DNA of 64,000 bases from NCBI RefSeq assembly GCF_000235425.2, contig NZ_KI912266.1:7122720-7186719 (forward strand), in the 5' to 3' direction. Below, piece by piece: positions 1 to 8,052 of this stretch (position 1 is the stretch's first letter; every line of letters starts with the position of its first letter). The position numbers and the translations under genes are program-made. Below the pieces are notes generated by a model, which was given only the letters and a program-made list of their open reading frames with translations, did not search any database and had not been told where the DNA came from. Origin of the DNA: Pseudofrankia saprophytica (GTDB lineage Bacteria; Actinomycetota; Actinomycetes; Frankiales; Frankiaceae).

Positions 1-2
1 CG

Positions 3-1268
3 GTCGCCGGCGACCTCGACCGCCACACGCTCGACCGGATCGTCGCCGACGTGCCCGTACGCGTGCAGCACCGCTCCGGCGCGCTGTGGGTCCTCAACTC
101 GGCCGCCCTCGCGGCGCTGCGCGTGCCCACCGGGCACCCGGCCGGCGGACGCGCGGCCGGCGGGCACACGGCCGGCACGCGTCTGGCCCGCGGGCGCACC
201 GCCGGTGATGACGCCGCGGCCGGCCTGCCGGCAGACGGCCGCTTCTTCCGGGAGGACGACCGGCTCGGCCGGCTGCTGGCCGCGGCGGGCGTCGGCGGCG
301 TGGTGGAACGGGCGGACCTCGCCGCCGTCGGCGCCCGGCTGGCCGGCCATGGCGTCACCGGCGTCACCGACGCGACCGCCACCACCGGCCCGGCCCAGGT
401 CGCGACGCTGCGGGCCGCCGTCGGGGATGGGTCGATCCCGCAGCGCCTGGTGCTGACCGGTCCGCCCGACCTGACCGCGTCGCCGCTCCCTCCCGGCGGG
501 GACGCGCCCCGCCGCCCCATGATCTGGTGGGATCCTCGGAGCTCTGGCACGGAGAAATCCACCAGATCATGGAACAGCGGGGCCACCCGGATCGGGTTCG
601 GCCCGGTGAAGATCGTGTTGGACGACGGGCAGCCGGTCGACCTGGACGAGCTCGCGGCGACGGTGCGGGCGGCGCGCGCGCGGGGGCGGCGGATCGCGGT
701 CCACTGCGTGACCCGGCTGCAGCTCGCGCTCGCGCTCGCCGCGCTGGACGCGGGTGGCGGCGCGCTGCCCGGCGACCGGATCGAGCACGCGGCGGTGCTA
801 CCGCCCGACCTCGCCAGGCCGGTCGCCGACGCCGGCCTGACCGTGGTCACCCAGCCGCACTTCCTCGCCGAGCGCGGGGACGCCTACCTGCGCGACGTCG
901 AGCCGGACGACCTGCCCTGGCTGTACCGGTGCGCCGGCCTGCTCGCCGCCGGCATCCCGCTGGCCGCCGGCACGGACGCCCCGTTCGGCGGCGCCGACCC
1001 GTGGGCCTCGATGCGGGCCGCCGTGCGCCGCCGGGCACCATCCGGGCAGGTCATGGGCCCGGACGAGGCGCTGTCCCCGGCCCGGGCGCTCGCCCTCTAC
1101 CTCGGCGACCCGGCCGACCCGGGCGGTCCGCCGCGCCGGGTCGTCCCCGGCGCGCCAGCCGACCTGTGCCTGCTCGCCCAGCCCACCAGGGCGGTGCTCG
1201 CCGACCTCGACCCCGGCCCGGCCGTCCTCACCCTGGTCGCCGGCGCCGTCGTCCACCACGCCGACTGA
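3..1268 (+). CDS. YtcJ-type amidohydrolase, 5'-truncated by the window edge
   Basis: C-terminal part of a metal-dependent amidohydrolase of the amidohydrolase-3/YtcJ kind, expected to hydrolyse amide or ester bonds in the cytoplasm. The frame is open from base 3 with no stop, so the true start lies upstream; a GTG at 51 is internal to a conserved stretch (VPVRVQHRSG) and is not the start. Visible metal-site signatures are AVHCVT (about 693-710), RIEHA (779-793), TQPHF (about 850-864) and GTDAPFG (about 970-990). There is a low-complexity insertion rich in AGG/AGT near 130-215, built from imperfect repeats of a GCCGGC-rich unit. The substrate is unknown. Confidence 0.8.
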   Translation, partial: VAGDLDRHTLDRIVADVPVRVQHRSGALWVLNSAALAALRVPTGHPAGGRAAGGHTAGTRLARGRTAGDDAAAGLPADGRFFREDDRLGRLLAAAGVGGVVERADLAAVGARLAGHGVTGVTDATATTGPAQVATLRAAVGDGSIPQRLVLTGPPDLTASPLPPGGDAPRRPMIWWDPRSSGTEKSTRSWNSGATRIGFGPVKIVLDDGQPVDLDELAATVRAARARGRRIAVHCVTRLQLALALAALDAGGGALPGDRIEHAAVLPPDLARPVADAGLTVVTQPHFLAERGDAYLRDVEPDDLPWLYRCAGLLAAGIPLAAGTDAPFGGADPWASMRAAVRRRAPSGQVMGPDEALSPARALALYLGDPADPGGPPRRVVPGAPADLCLLAQPTRAVLADLDPGPAVLTLVAGAVVHHAD

Positions 1269-1461
1269 CCTCCTGCCGGCTGGCCCCCTGCCGACCGCCG
1301 ACTGATCGCCGGCCGGCCGCCGGGTGGTCGGTGACTGGCCGCTGACCGGCCGCCAAGCCGGCCCGATGTCCGACACCTCCCGGCGTCGCATACCGGTTGT
1401 TCTGCGGCGTTCCCAGACAGGTCGGCTGCCGGACACCAGTAGGACACGTAAAGTCCATGTC

Positions 1462-2349
1462 ATGGTCAACGGCTTCCCGCTGCACGGCCCACGATCGGCC
1501 GCGCGGCGGCTGGGCCCCGCCGGCGCCATCCTCCTCGAGGCGGGCGGGCGCGCTGCCCGGCCGGGCGCCGCCCCCGCGCGGCGGGCTCGGGCCGCTGTGC
1601 GCGCGCGCCACCACCGGTTCGTGCGCCTCCTCGACCCGCCGGGGCCGCATGGCCGCGCGACCGAGGTCAGCACCCTGCCCGGCGCGCTGCGTCGCTTCCT
1701 GGAGCATCCGCGCCCGCCGGTGCTGATCGGCGTCGTCGCGACGCTCGGGGCCGCGCGCGCCGCGCGCGGTGACTTCCGCCGGTCCGACGCGGTGGTCGCG
1801 GTCGGTGCCGTGGCGGTGCAGCCCTTCGTGGAGTGGGCGATCCACCGCTTCGTGCTGCACGCGCAGGCGCAGGGGCGGTACGGCCGTGCCGCCTACCGGG
1901 CAGCCGGCTGGGGACACGCCCAGCACCACCGCGACCCGGCGAACCTGAACTCGATGTTCATGCGGGGGCAGGACATGCTCGGCGCCGGCGCGGTCGCGCT
2001 CGCGGCCGGCGCCGTCGGCTCACCGCGGCTGGCCACCGGGATGTTCTGCGTCGGCGCGGCGGTGCTCGCCTACGACTGGACGCACTTCCTGATCCACACC
2101 CGCTACCAGCCCCGCTCGGAGTTCTACCGGCGGGCGTGGCGCAACCACCGGCTGCACCACTACCGCAACGAGCGCTACTGGCTGGGCGTCACGTCCCCGG
2201 TCGCCGACGCGGTGCTGCGCACCAACCCGGCGCGGGACGCCGTCGCCGTCTCCCCCGCCGCCGCCAGCCCGGAGGTCCATCCCCCGGACGGCGGCCGGCC
2301 GCGCGCCGGCGCCTCGCCGAGGACCGCCGGCGCCGCCGGTCAGGGGTAG
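1462..2349 (+). CDS. sterol desaturase / fatty acid hydroxylase superfamily membrane protein
   Basis: Di-iron membrane hydroxylase of the sterol desaturase/fatty-acid hydroxylase superfamily (295 aa from this start). The clustered histidines that bind iron are visible: H128xxxxH133, GH152xxH155H156, H208xxxH212 and H229xxH232H233. Hydrophobic stretches lie around residues 90-130 and 170-210. The frame stays open upstream to 1324 (GTG) with another ATG at 1366, but residues before 1462 look non-coding and a start at ATG 1462 gives the usual family length. The C-terminal 30 residues are Pro/Ala-rich and not conserved in character. It may modify lipids such as carotenoids, hopanoids or fatty acids; the substrate cannot be assigned. 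It ends 4 bp before the convergent PPOX gene. Confidence 0.8.
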   Translation: MVNGFPLHGPRSAARRLGPAGAILLEAGGRAARPGAAPARRARAAVRARHHRFVRLLDPPGPHGRATEVSTLPGALRRFLEHPRPPVLIGVVATLGAARAARGDFRRSDAVVAVGAVAVQPFVEWAIHRFVLHAQAQGRYGRAAYRAAGWGHAQHHRDPANLNSMFMRGQDMLGAGAVALAAGAVGSPRLATGMFCVGAAVLAYDWTHFLIHTRYQPRSEFYRRAWRNHRLHHYRNERYWLGVTSPVADAVLRTNPARDAVAVSPAAASPEVHPPDGGRPRAGASPRTAGAAGQG

Positions 2350-2353
2350 CTAG

Positions 2354-2863
2354 CTACATCCCGGTCTTGCGGAAGTCCCAGCTAACGATCTTCTCTGGGA
2401 CGAGCTTCAGCCAGGCGTGCCGGCCGTCGTAGTGGAACTTTCCGTTGCCGTACTTGTCACCGAACAGCCGCTCGGGCTCGGCGAGCAGGTCGGCGGCGGC
2501 CGCGTCGCCGGTGCGGGGAACCTCGCCGACGACGCCTACGTGGCCGATCAGCTCGACACCGCGTAGCTCACCGAAGCCGTGGCCGGTGTCGATGATGACC
2601 GACACCCGCGGGTCACGGTTGAGATCCGTCCAGCGCTGGCTCTTGACGATGCTGTTCAGCCACAACGCCGACCCGTCCCACACGAACCACAGCGCCGAGG
2701 TGTGCGGGGCGCCGTCGGCCCCGACCGTCGAGACCCGACAGGTCCGCTCCTCGGCCAGAAACGCGTCGATCTCGGCGGGCGTCATCGCTATCCGCCGCCC
2801 ACGCCGCTGCTGACGCGGGGCGGTCCCGGGCGCCGAGCCTTCCGCCGTGGTGTCGACACTCAT
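2354..2863 (-). CDS. PPOX-class pyridoxamine 5'-phosphate oxidase-like (probably F420/FMN) protein
   Basis: A 169-aa split-barrel flavin/F420-binding protein of the pyridoxamine-phosphate-oxidase-like superfamily. The family pattern is clear: a short helix (residues 27-38, TPAEIDAFLAEER), then a strand pair around STVGADGAPHTSALWFVWDG, and the DPRVSVIIDTG strand. Start ATG at 2863 is chosen because a GAAGGGA Shine-Dalgarno lies just upstream; the frame is open further but upstream residues look non-coding. It follows the CoA ligase gene on the same strand after 161 bp, so it may be the last gene of the alcohol dehydrogenase-SDR-ligase operon. Actinobacterial members often reduce substrates with F420; that is family knowledge, not seen here. 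Confidence 0.82.
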   Translation of the reverse strand: MSVDTTAEGSAPGTAPRQQRRGRRIAMTPAEIDAFLAEERTCRVSTVGADGAPHTSALWFVWDGSALWLNSIVKSQRWTDLNRDPRVSVIIDTGHGFGELRGVELIGHVGVVGEVPRTGDAAAADLLAEPERLFGDKYGNGKFHYDGRHAWLKLVPEKIVSWDFRKTGM

Positions 2864-3024
2864 CGTCGTCCCATCCCTTCGTCGACCGCCGGCCGGTGCC
2901 ACCGGCGCGTGGGAGGTTTCGTTCCCATTGGCGAGAATAGTGCTCTCACCAGCGCGGGCGCGCGGCGCGGCGCCCCGCGGACGCCCCGCGGGGCTGGGCC
3001 GGCAGGGACCCGAATCACGACGTC

Positions 3025-4740
3025 CTAACGCGCGGGGGCGGGCTCCTGGGCGGCTGGCAGTGTCGGCGGCGGTGCGGGCGTCGATGTCATCCGCTCGAGC
3101 GCCCACTGGCGCAGGGTCGCCTTGGCGACCTTCTCGAGGGTGGCGCGGGGCAGCGCGTCGACGACATGGACCGCGCGCGGCACCTTGAAGTCGGCGAGCG
3201 AGGCCTGGCAGCACGCGACGATCTCGGCCGCCAGCGCGTCGTGGTCGTCGCCGGCCGCGTCGGTGACGGTCACGAACGCGACCGGGACCTCCTGGCGGAC
3301 GGGATCCGGCCGGGCGACGACGGCGGACTCGCGCACCCTGGGCACGGTGTTGATGACCCGCTCGATCTCGGCGGCGGCCACGTTCTCGCCGCTGACCTTG
3401 AGCATGTCCTTCGACCGGCTCGAGAAGCGGATCGCGCCGCTCGGCAGCAGCGTCACCTCGTCGCCGGTCCGGAAGTAGCCGTCCTCGTCGAAGGCGGCGG
3501 CGGTGGCGGCCGGGTCGCCGAGGTAGCCGGCGAACAGCGACAGGCCGCGCACCCCGCCGACGCGCAGCTCACCGGTCTCGCCGCCGGCGGCGTCCCGGCC
3601 GTCGGCGAGCCGGATCCGCACGTCGTAGCCGGGGGCCGGGCGCCCGATCGTCCGGGGTTCCGGCTCGGGTGCGTCCGGCTCCCCGATGACGACGGTGGTG
3701 ACGACCTCGGTCATGCCCCAGGCGCTGAACAGCCGCAGGCCGAACAGCCGCTCCAGCTCGGGCATCTCGAGGCCGAAGATCCAGCTGCGGTAGGTGTGCT
3801 CCGCCGGCACCGGCATCCGCGGCAGAACCTGGATCATGATGCCGACCAGGCCGGTGACCGTGCAGGCGTTGCGGATCGAGGTGTCCCAGAACCGGCTGGT
3901 GGAGAACTTCGGCACCAACACGACCGTCCCGCCGACCCACAGCGTCGGCAGCATCTGCCAGGTCAGGGCGTGGGTGTGGAACAGCGGCGCGAAGACGAGC
4001 ATCCGGTCGTCGTCGCGCAGCTTCCAGTGCGCGGCACCGGTGCGCGCCGCCCACAGCGCGTTGGCGTGCGTGTAGAGGACGGCCTTCGGCCGGGCGGTGG
4101 TGCCGGAGGTCAGCTGGACCGACAGCGGCGTCGCCGGGTCCGGCGGGCGGGCCACCGGCAGCGCGGCCGGGTCGCCGCGCAGGTCCGGGACGAGGCCGGT
4201 GGCCGGGTCGAGCAGGACGCGCCAGCGAAGGCCGGCGGCCGTGGGGCCGTCGGCGAGGCCGAGGCGCGGGTCGGTGACGATGCCGACGGCGCCGACCAGG
4301 CCGGCGGCGTGCGCCAGCTCGTCCTCGACGTAGCGGGTGTTCACGTCGACGGCGATCGCGCCGAGGCGGGCGCAGGCGAACCAGACGTGCAGGAAGGCCG
4401 GGCTGTTGTCCAGGTGCAGGATGACGGCGTCGCCGGGCCCGACACCGCGGGCGGCGAGCCCGGCGGCGGTCGCCTCGACGTCGTGGGCGAACTCGGCGTA
4501 GGTCCAGGTCGCCCCGACGCCGTCCGGCGGGTCCCAGACCAGGAACGGGTGGTCGCCGCGGCGGGCGGCCCGGTCCGCCAGCAGCGCGGGGACGTCCATC
4601 GCGACGAACGGGTGCAGCGGCGGCAGCACGATGTTCCGGGCGTCGATGTTCTGGGCGTCGACGTTCCGGGCGTCGATCCCGGTCTCCCGCCCGTCCGTTC
4701 GCGCGCCGGTGATCGCCTCCGGGGTGTCGCCGCTCGCCAC
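3025..4740 (-). CDS. AMP-forming acyl-CoA ligase (FadD-like)
   Basis: A 571-aa adenylate-forming enzyme that activates a carboxylic acid to its CoA thioester. The P-loop motif (TSGTTARPK) is near residue 212-220, the A5-type motif SAWGMTE near 340, and the C-terminal domain holds YFRTGDE and the catalytic lysine region near LEKVAKATL at about 535-545. It starts GTG at 4740, 4 bp after the upstream SDR stop, so the two are translationally close and belong to one operon. The N-terminus carries a short in-frame repeat (IDARN/VDAQN/IDARN, three 15-bp units at about 4630-4677). Other starts inside that region are possible. Substrate unknown. Confidence 0.9.
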   Translation of the reverse strand: MASGDTPEAITGARTDGRETGIDARNVDAQNIDARNIVLPPLHPFVAMDVPALLADRAARRGDHPFLVWDPPDGVGATWTYAEFAHDVEATAAGLAARGVGPGDAVILHLDNSPAFLHVWFACARLGAIAVDVNTRYVEDELAHAAGLVGAVGIVTDPRLGLADGPTAAGLRWRVLLDPATGLVPDLRGDPAALPVARPPDPATPLSVQLTSGTTARPKAVLYTHANALWAARTGAAHWKLRDDDRMLVFAPLFHTHALTWQMLPTLWVGGTVVLVPKFSTSRFWDTSIRNACTVTGLVGIMIQVLPRMPVPAEHTYRSWIFGLEMPELERLFGLRLFSAWGMTEVVTTVVIGEPDAPEPEPRTIGRPAPGYDVRIRLADGRDAAGGETGELRVGGVRGLSLFAGYLGDPAATAAAFDEDGYFRTGDEVTLLPSGAIRFSSRSKDMLKVSGENVAAAEIERVINTVPRVRESAVVARPDPVRQEVPVAFVTVTDAAGDDHDALAAEIVACCQASLADFKVPRAVHVVDALPRATLEKVAKATLRQWALERMTSTPAPPPTLPAAQEPAPAR

Positions 4741-4744
4741 CAGT

Positions 4745-5659
4745 TCAGCCCTCCTCTGGGACGACGCCGCGTAACCCGTCGGCGCCGAACACCGAGCCGA
4801 GCAGCGGGGAGAAGTCCGGCCCGCGGCGCAGGCAGTGCCCGCCGTCGATGTTGATCACCTGACCGGTGAGCCAGGTCGACTCCGGGCCGACGAGGAAGCG
4901 GATCAGGTCCGCGACGTCCTCCGGCTCGCCGGGCCGGCCCAGCGGCGTGCAGCGCATGTAGTCGTCGAGCACCTCCGGCATGGCGAAGATCGTCTCGACG
5001 AGGTCGGTGCGGATAAGGCCGGGGCGCACGCAGTTGACCCGGACGCCGCTCGCGCCGAGCTCGTCGGCGGCGAGCTGGCACAGGTGGTCGACACCGGCCT
5101 TGGAGACGCCGTACGGGCCGAACCAGCGATGGGTGTTGCTGGCGGCGATCGAGGACACCCCGACGATCGAGCCGCGCCCGGCGCGGGCCATCGGGCGGGC
5201 ACCGTACTTGATGGCCAGCAGCGTGCCGGTGATGTTGAGATCCACCGTCTCGCGCCACTTGGCGACGTCGACCTGGGTGAGCGGGCTGATGACGTTGTTG
5301 CCGCCGGCCACGGCGACGACGGCGTCCAGCCCGCCGGTGATCTCGCAGGCGGCCGCGACGGCGGCCGCGACGTCCTCCTCGACGGTGACGTCCGCGACCA
5401 GGCGGCGGATCTCGGCGCCCGGGGCGGCGGCCGGCTCGATCTGCTTCACCGCGTCGTCGAGCCGGCTCGCGGTCCGCCCGCAGATCAGCACGTTCGACCC
5501 GTCGGCCGCGAGGCGGCGGGCGACCGCGAGGCCGATCCCGCCGCCACCGCCCGTGACCAGCGCCGTCGTGCCTTCCAGCGGTCGGGCGCCTTCCAGCGGT
5601 CGCGTGCCTTCCATGGGCCCGGGCGCAGCCATCGGCGTTCTCACGTCTCCCGTCGTCAC
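4745..5659 (-). CDS. SDR-family NAD(P)-dependent oxidoreductase
   Basis: A 304-aa short-chain dehydrogenase/reductase with the Rossmann motif GGGGGIG after ALVT, the AGGNN strand, the catalytic Ser (GVSSIA) and Tyr-Lys pair (YGVSKAG), and the C-terminal VINIDGG motif typical of classical SDRs. The GTG at 5659 is the most upstream start; the first 25 residues include an in-frame duplication (EGTRPLEGARPLEG, 15-bp units at about 5570-5615), so translation may begin at one of the internal ATGs. The gene lies between the alcohol dehydrogenase and the CoA ligase on the same strand, suggesting alcohol to aldehyde/ketone oxidation before CoA activation. That role is inference. Confidence 0.88.
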   Translation of the reverse strand: MTTGDVRTPMAAPGPMEGTRPLEGARPLEGTTALVTGGGGGIGLAVARRLAADGSNVLICGRTASRLDDAVKQIEPAAAPGAEIRRLVADVTVEEDVAAAVAAACEITGGLDAVVAVAGGNNVISPLTQVDVAKWRETVDLNITGTLLAIKYGARPMARAGRGSIVGVSSIAASNTHRWFGPYGVSKAGVDHLCQLAADELGASGVRVNCVRPGLIRTDLVETIFAMPEVLDDYMRCTPLGRPGEPEDVADLIRFLVGPESTWLTGQVINIDGGHCLRRGPDFSPLLGSVFGADGLRGVVPEEG

Positions 5660-5726
5660 AGTTGGTTTGTCGGCGATGGCGATGCCCGCGGACGGCCTGG
5701 AAGCGGACGGCCCGGAAGTGAACGGC

Positions 5727-6842
5727 CTAGAAGACCAGCGCGCCGCGCAGGATGCGGCCGGCCTCCAGGTCGGCGTAGCCCTCGTTGACCTGGTCGAGGG
5801 AGTACGTCTTCGTGACCAGCTCGTCGAGCTTCAGGATCCCGGCCCGGTACAGGTCGAACAGCTTCGGGATCTGCACCCGCGGGCTCACCGAGCCGTACAC
5901 GGTGCCGCGGAGCTGCTTGTTCATCATCGCCATCATGAACAGGTTCATGTCGACCTGACCCTGCGCCATCGGCGCAACCGACGTGACCACGCAGGTGCCG
6001 CCCTTGGCGGTGAGCGTCAGCGCCGGCTCGAGCAGGCTGCCGAGCATGACGCCGAACGTGCAGATGACGACGTCGCACATCGCGCCGCCGGTGAGCGGAC
6101 CCGTCCCGGCGATCGCCTCGTCCAGCGACGAGAAGGTATGGGTCGCGCCGAAGCGCAGCGCCTGCTCTCGCTTGAACTCCACCGGATCGACGCCAATGAT
6201 CTTGGCCGCTCCGGCGATCTTCGCGCCCTGCACGGCGTTGATGCCGATGCCACCGACGCCGAGAACGGCGACGGTGTCGCCCGGGCGGACCTCGCCGCGG
6301 TTGACGGCGGAACCGAACCCGGTCGCCACGCCGCAGGAGACCAGCGCGACGGCGGTCCACGGGATGTCCCGGTCGACCTTGATGACGGACGACTCGGCGA
6401 GCAGCTGGTACTCGGCGAACGCGCCGAGCTGCGTGTAGCGGGCGACGGGCGTGTCACCGTACCGGTGGGCCACCCGGCCATCGGTGATCATTCCGAGGTC
6501 GAACAGCTTCGCCCCCACGTCGCACAGGTAGGCCCGCCCGGACCGGCAGGGCTGGCACTGCCCGCACGACGGGACGAACGACATCGCGACATGGTCACCG
6601 GGGGCGACCGACGTGACCCCCTCGCCGACGGCGACGACCTCACCGGCACCCTCGTGGCCACAGACGACCGGATAGTGCGGCATCGGCATGTCGCCGGTGC
6701 GGGCGTGCTCGTCGGAATGACACAGGCCGGTCGCGCGCAGCTGGATGAGAACCTCGCCGGCCCGTGGGTCGTCCAGCTCGATGGTCTCGATCTTGTAGTC
6801 CTGACCGGGGCCGAACAACAGCGCCGCTCGTGTGCTGACCAT
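5727..6842 (-). CDS. zinc-dependent, NDMA-type alcohol dehydrogenase
   Basis: A 371-aa medium-chain dehydrogenase. Catalytic zinc ligands C41 (GLCHSDEH), H62-E63 (CGHEGAGE) and C170 are present, the four structural-zinc cysteines are C93, C96, C99 and C107, and the cofactor motif GVGGIG is at 195-200. Length and order match the actinobacterial N,N-dimethyl-4-nitrosoaniline-dependent group, which hold NAD tightly. Start ATG 6842 is supported by a GAGAGGA Shine-Dalgarno. First gene of the leftward operon that continues with an SDR, a CoA ligase and a PPOX protein. It is divergent from the crotonase at 7189, with two inverted repeats in between. Confidence 0.92.
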   Translation of the reverse strand: MVSTRAALLFGPGQDYKIETIELDDPRAGEVLIQLRATGLCHSDEHARTGDMPMPHYPVVCGHEGAGEVVAVGEGVTSVAPGDHVAMSFVPSCGQCQPCRSGRAYLCDVGAKLFDLGMITDGRVAHRYGDTPVARYTQLGAFAEYQLLAESSVIKVDRDIPWTAVALVSCGVATGFGSAVNRGEVRPGDTVAVLGVGGIGINAVQGAKIAGAAKIIGVDPVEFKREQALRFGATHTFSSLDEAIAGTGPLTGGAMCDVVICTFGVMLGSLLEPALTLTAKGGTCVVTSVAPMAQGQVDMNLFMMAMMNKQLRGTVYGSVSPRVQIPKLFDLYRAGILKLDELVTKTYSLDQVNEGYADLEAGRILRGALVF

Positions 6843-7013
6843 GCCAGCCGTCCTCTCATGAGCCGTCCGACCGCGCGTGTCACCGGCGCGGCTTCCCGCA
6901 CTCCCGCGCGGCCCGTTCCGGCGCCCGGCCTGGTCCGGCGGGGCAGTTGGTCTCATACCCCGGAGCGCGATCGGGTAGATCATTGCGCGGTCGGAAACCC
7001 GGTGCCGTGGGAG

Positions 7014-7030
7014 TCTGACGGTTAGTCAGA
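7014..7030. promoter_or_regulatory. inverted repeat TCTGAC-N5-GTCAGA, operator candidate
   Basis: Perfect 6-bp arms with a 5-bp spacer, between divergent adh and crotonase genes. The shape fits a TetR/GntR-type dimer site; the regulator is unknown. Confidence 0.45.
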
Positions 7031-7133
7031 ATGACGCACCCCGCCATCAGGCGCGACCAATCTCCTCAGACGGGCTCACGCGGGCTCGCCGACCGCACGC
7101 GCCATGCCAACCAGCACCTCCCGACAAGTTCAC

Positions 7134-7149
7134 ATATTGTCTTCAATAT
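7134..7149. promoter_or_regulatory. inverted repeat ATATTG-TCTT-CAATAT, operator candidate
   Basis: Perfect 6-bp arms with a 4-bp spacer, 40 bp upstream of the crotonase start, inside the AT-rich promoter-like segment. Confidence 0.5.
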
Positions 7150-7188
7150 CCAATCTTAGTTTGGGATCCGCGGCAAGGAGACATCCCG

Positions 7189-8052
7189 ATGGACGGCAAC
7201 GCGGGCAACGTGGGGGGTGCGGCTACCGGCGCCGCTGGGCGGGCTGGCGCGGCACGCCCGCCGGAGGGCGACTGGCTCGGCACCCCCTACCTGCGGTTCG
7301 AACGCCGGGGCAGCCTCGCCGTCTGCGCCGTGGACCGGCCGAAGGCGCGCAACGCGATGACCGCGTCGATGTACTTCGGCGTCCGCTACGCCGTCGACCT
7401 GGTCAACCGTGACCCGGACCTCGCCGGCCTGCTGATCACCGGTACTGGCGACGTCTTCATCCCCGGCGGCGACCTCGGCCACAACGCGCCGGACGACTGG
7501 GGCGGTCCGATGCTCTTCGGCATGGACAACACGCCGTTCGACGCGGTCCGCCACTCCCGCAAGCCGGTGGTCAGCGCCGTCAACGGCATCGCCCAGGGCG
7601 GCGGCCTGCTCATCGCGATCATGTCCGACCTCGCCGTCGCCAGCGACCGGGCCACCTTCCGCGCCCCGGAGGTCTACCGCGGCATCGCCGACACCGGCTA
7701 CGCGCAGTATCTGCCCGCCCAGATCGGCCCAGCCCGGGCGAAGGACATGCTTTACACGGGCCGCGTCGTTACCGCCGCCGAGGCGCTCGACTGGGGCCTG
7801 GTCGCCCGGGTCGTTCCGCACGACGAGGTCATGGACGCCGCGCTGGAAGGCCTACGGGCCTGCTGCCGAGGCGGCCCGGAGGCCCGCGCCGACGTCAAGC
7901 GCGTCATCGGCACCCACTACGGGACCTACGACCGCATGACCATGGACAAGAGCGTTTTCGGGTCCGAGGCCCGCGAGGGCTGGCTCGCCTTCTCCGAACG
8001 CCGCGACCCCGCCTGGGTCCCAGCGGACCTCCGCACCGGCGGCCGTCTCTAG
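7189..8052 (+). CDS. enoyl-CoA hydratase/isomerase (crotonase) family protein
   Basis: A 287-aa crotonase with an extra 30-residue Gly/Ala-rich N-terminus. The oxyanion-hole loop (IPGGDLG, 91-97) and GGG at 137-139 are present; the residue equivalent to crotonase Glu144 is Leu141, while Glu164 is retained as E161 in RAPEVYRG, so it may be an isomerase or another crotonase activity rather than a standard hydratase. The start is fixed by AAGGAG 10 bp upstream. The stop codon TAG (8050-8052) is built from the TA target of the IS630 element; an equivalent TAG follows the other end of the element, so the protein end was probably unchanged by the insertion. Confidence 0.9.
   Translation: MDGNAGNVGGAATGAAGRAGAARPPEGDWLGTPYLRFERRGSLAVCAVDRPKARNAMTASMYFGVRYAVDLVNRDPDLAGLLITGTGDVFIPGGDLGHNAPDDWGGPMLFGMDNTPFDAVRHSRKPVVSAVNGIAQGGGLLIAIMSDLAVASDRATFRAPEVYRGIADTGYAQYLPAQIGPARAKDMLYTGRVVTAAEALDWGLVARVVPHDEVMDAALEGLRACCRGGPEARADVKRVIGTHYGTYDRMTMDKSVFGSEAREGWLAFSERRDPAWVPADLRTGGRL

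Larger units (their letters stand above)
6843..7188. other. divergent intergenic region with two operator-like inverted repeats
   Basis: No gene is supported in these 346 bp. The part next to 7189 is unusually AT-rich for this genome (about 7125-7170), as expected of a promoter. Two short perfect inverted repeats are listed separately. Confidence 0.5.

Noticed and set aside
3166-4854. 562-codon open frame antisense to the CoA ligase
   Set aside because: Shadow of the real gene: Arg/Gly/Val-rich composition from mirrored GC3 bias and no family motif.
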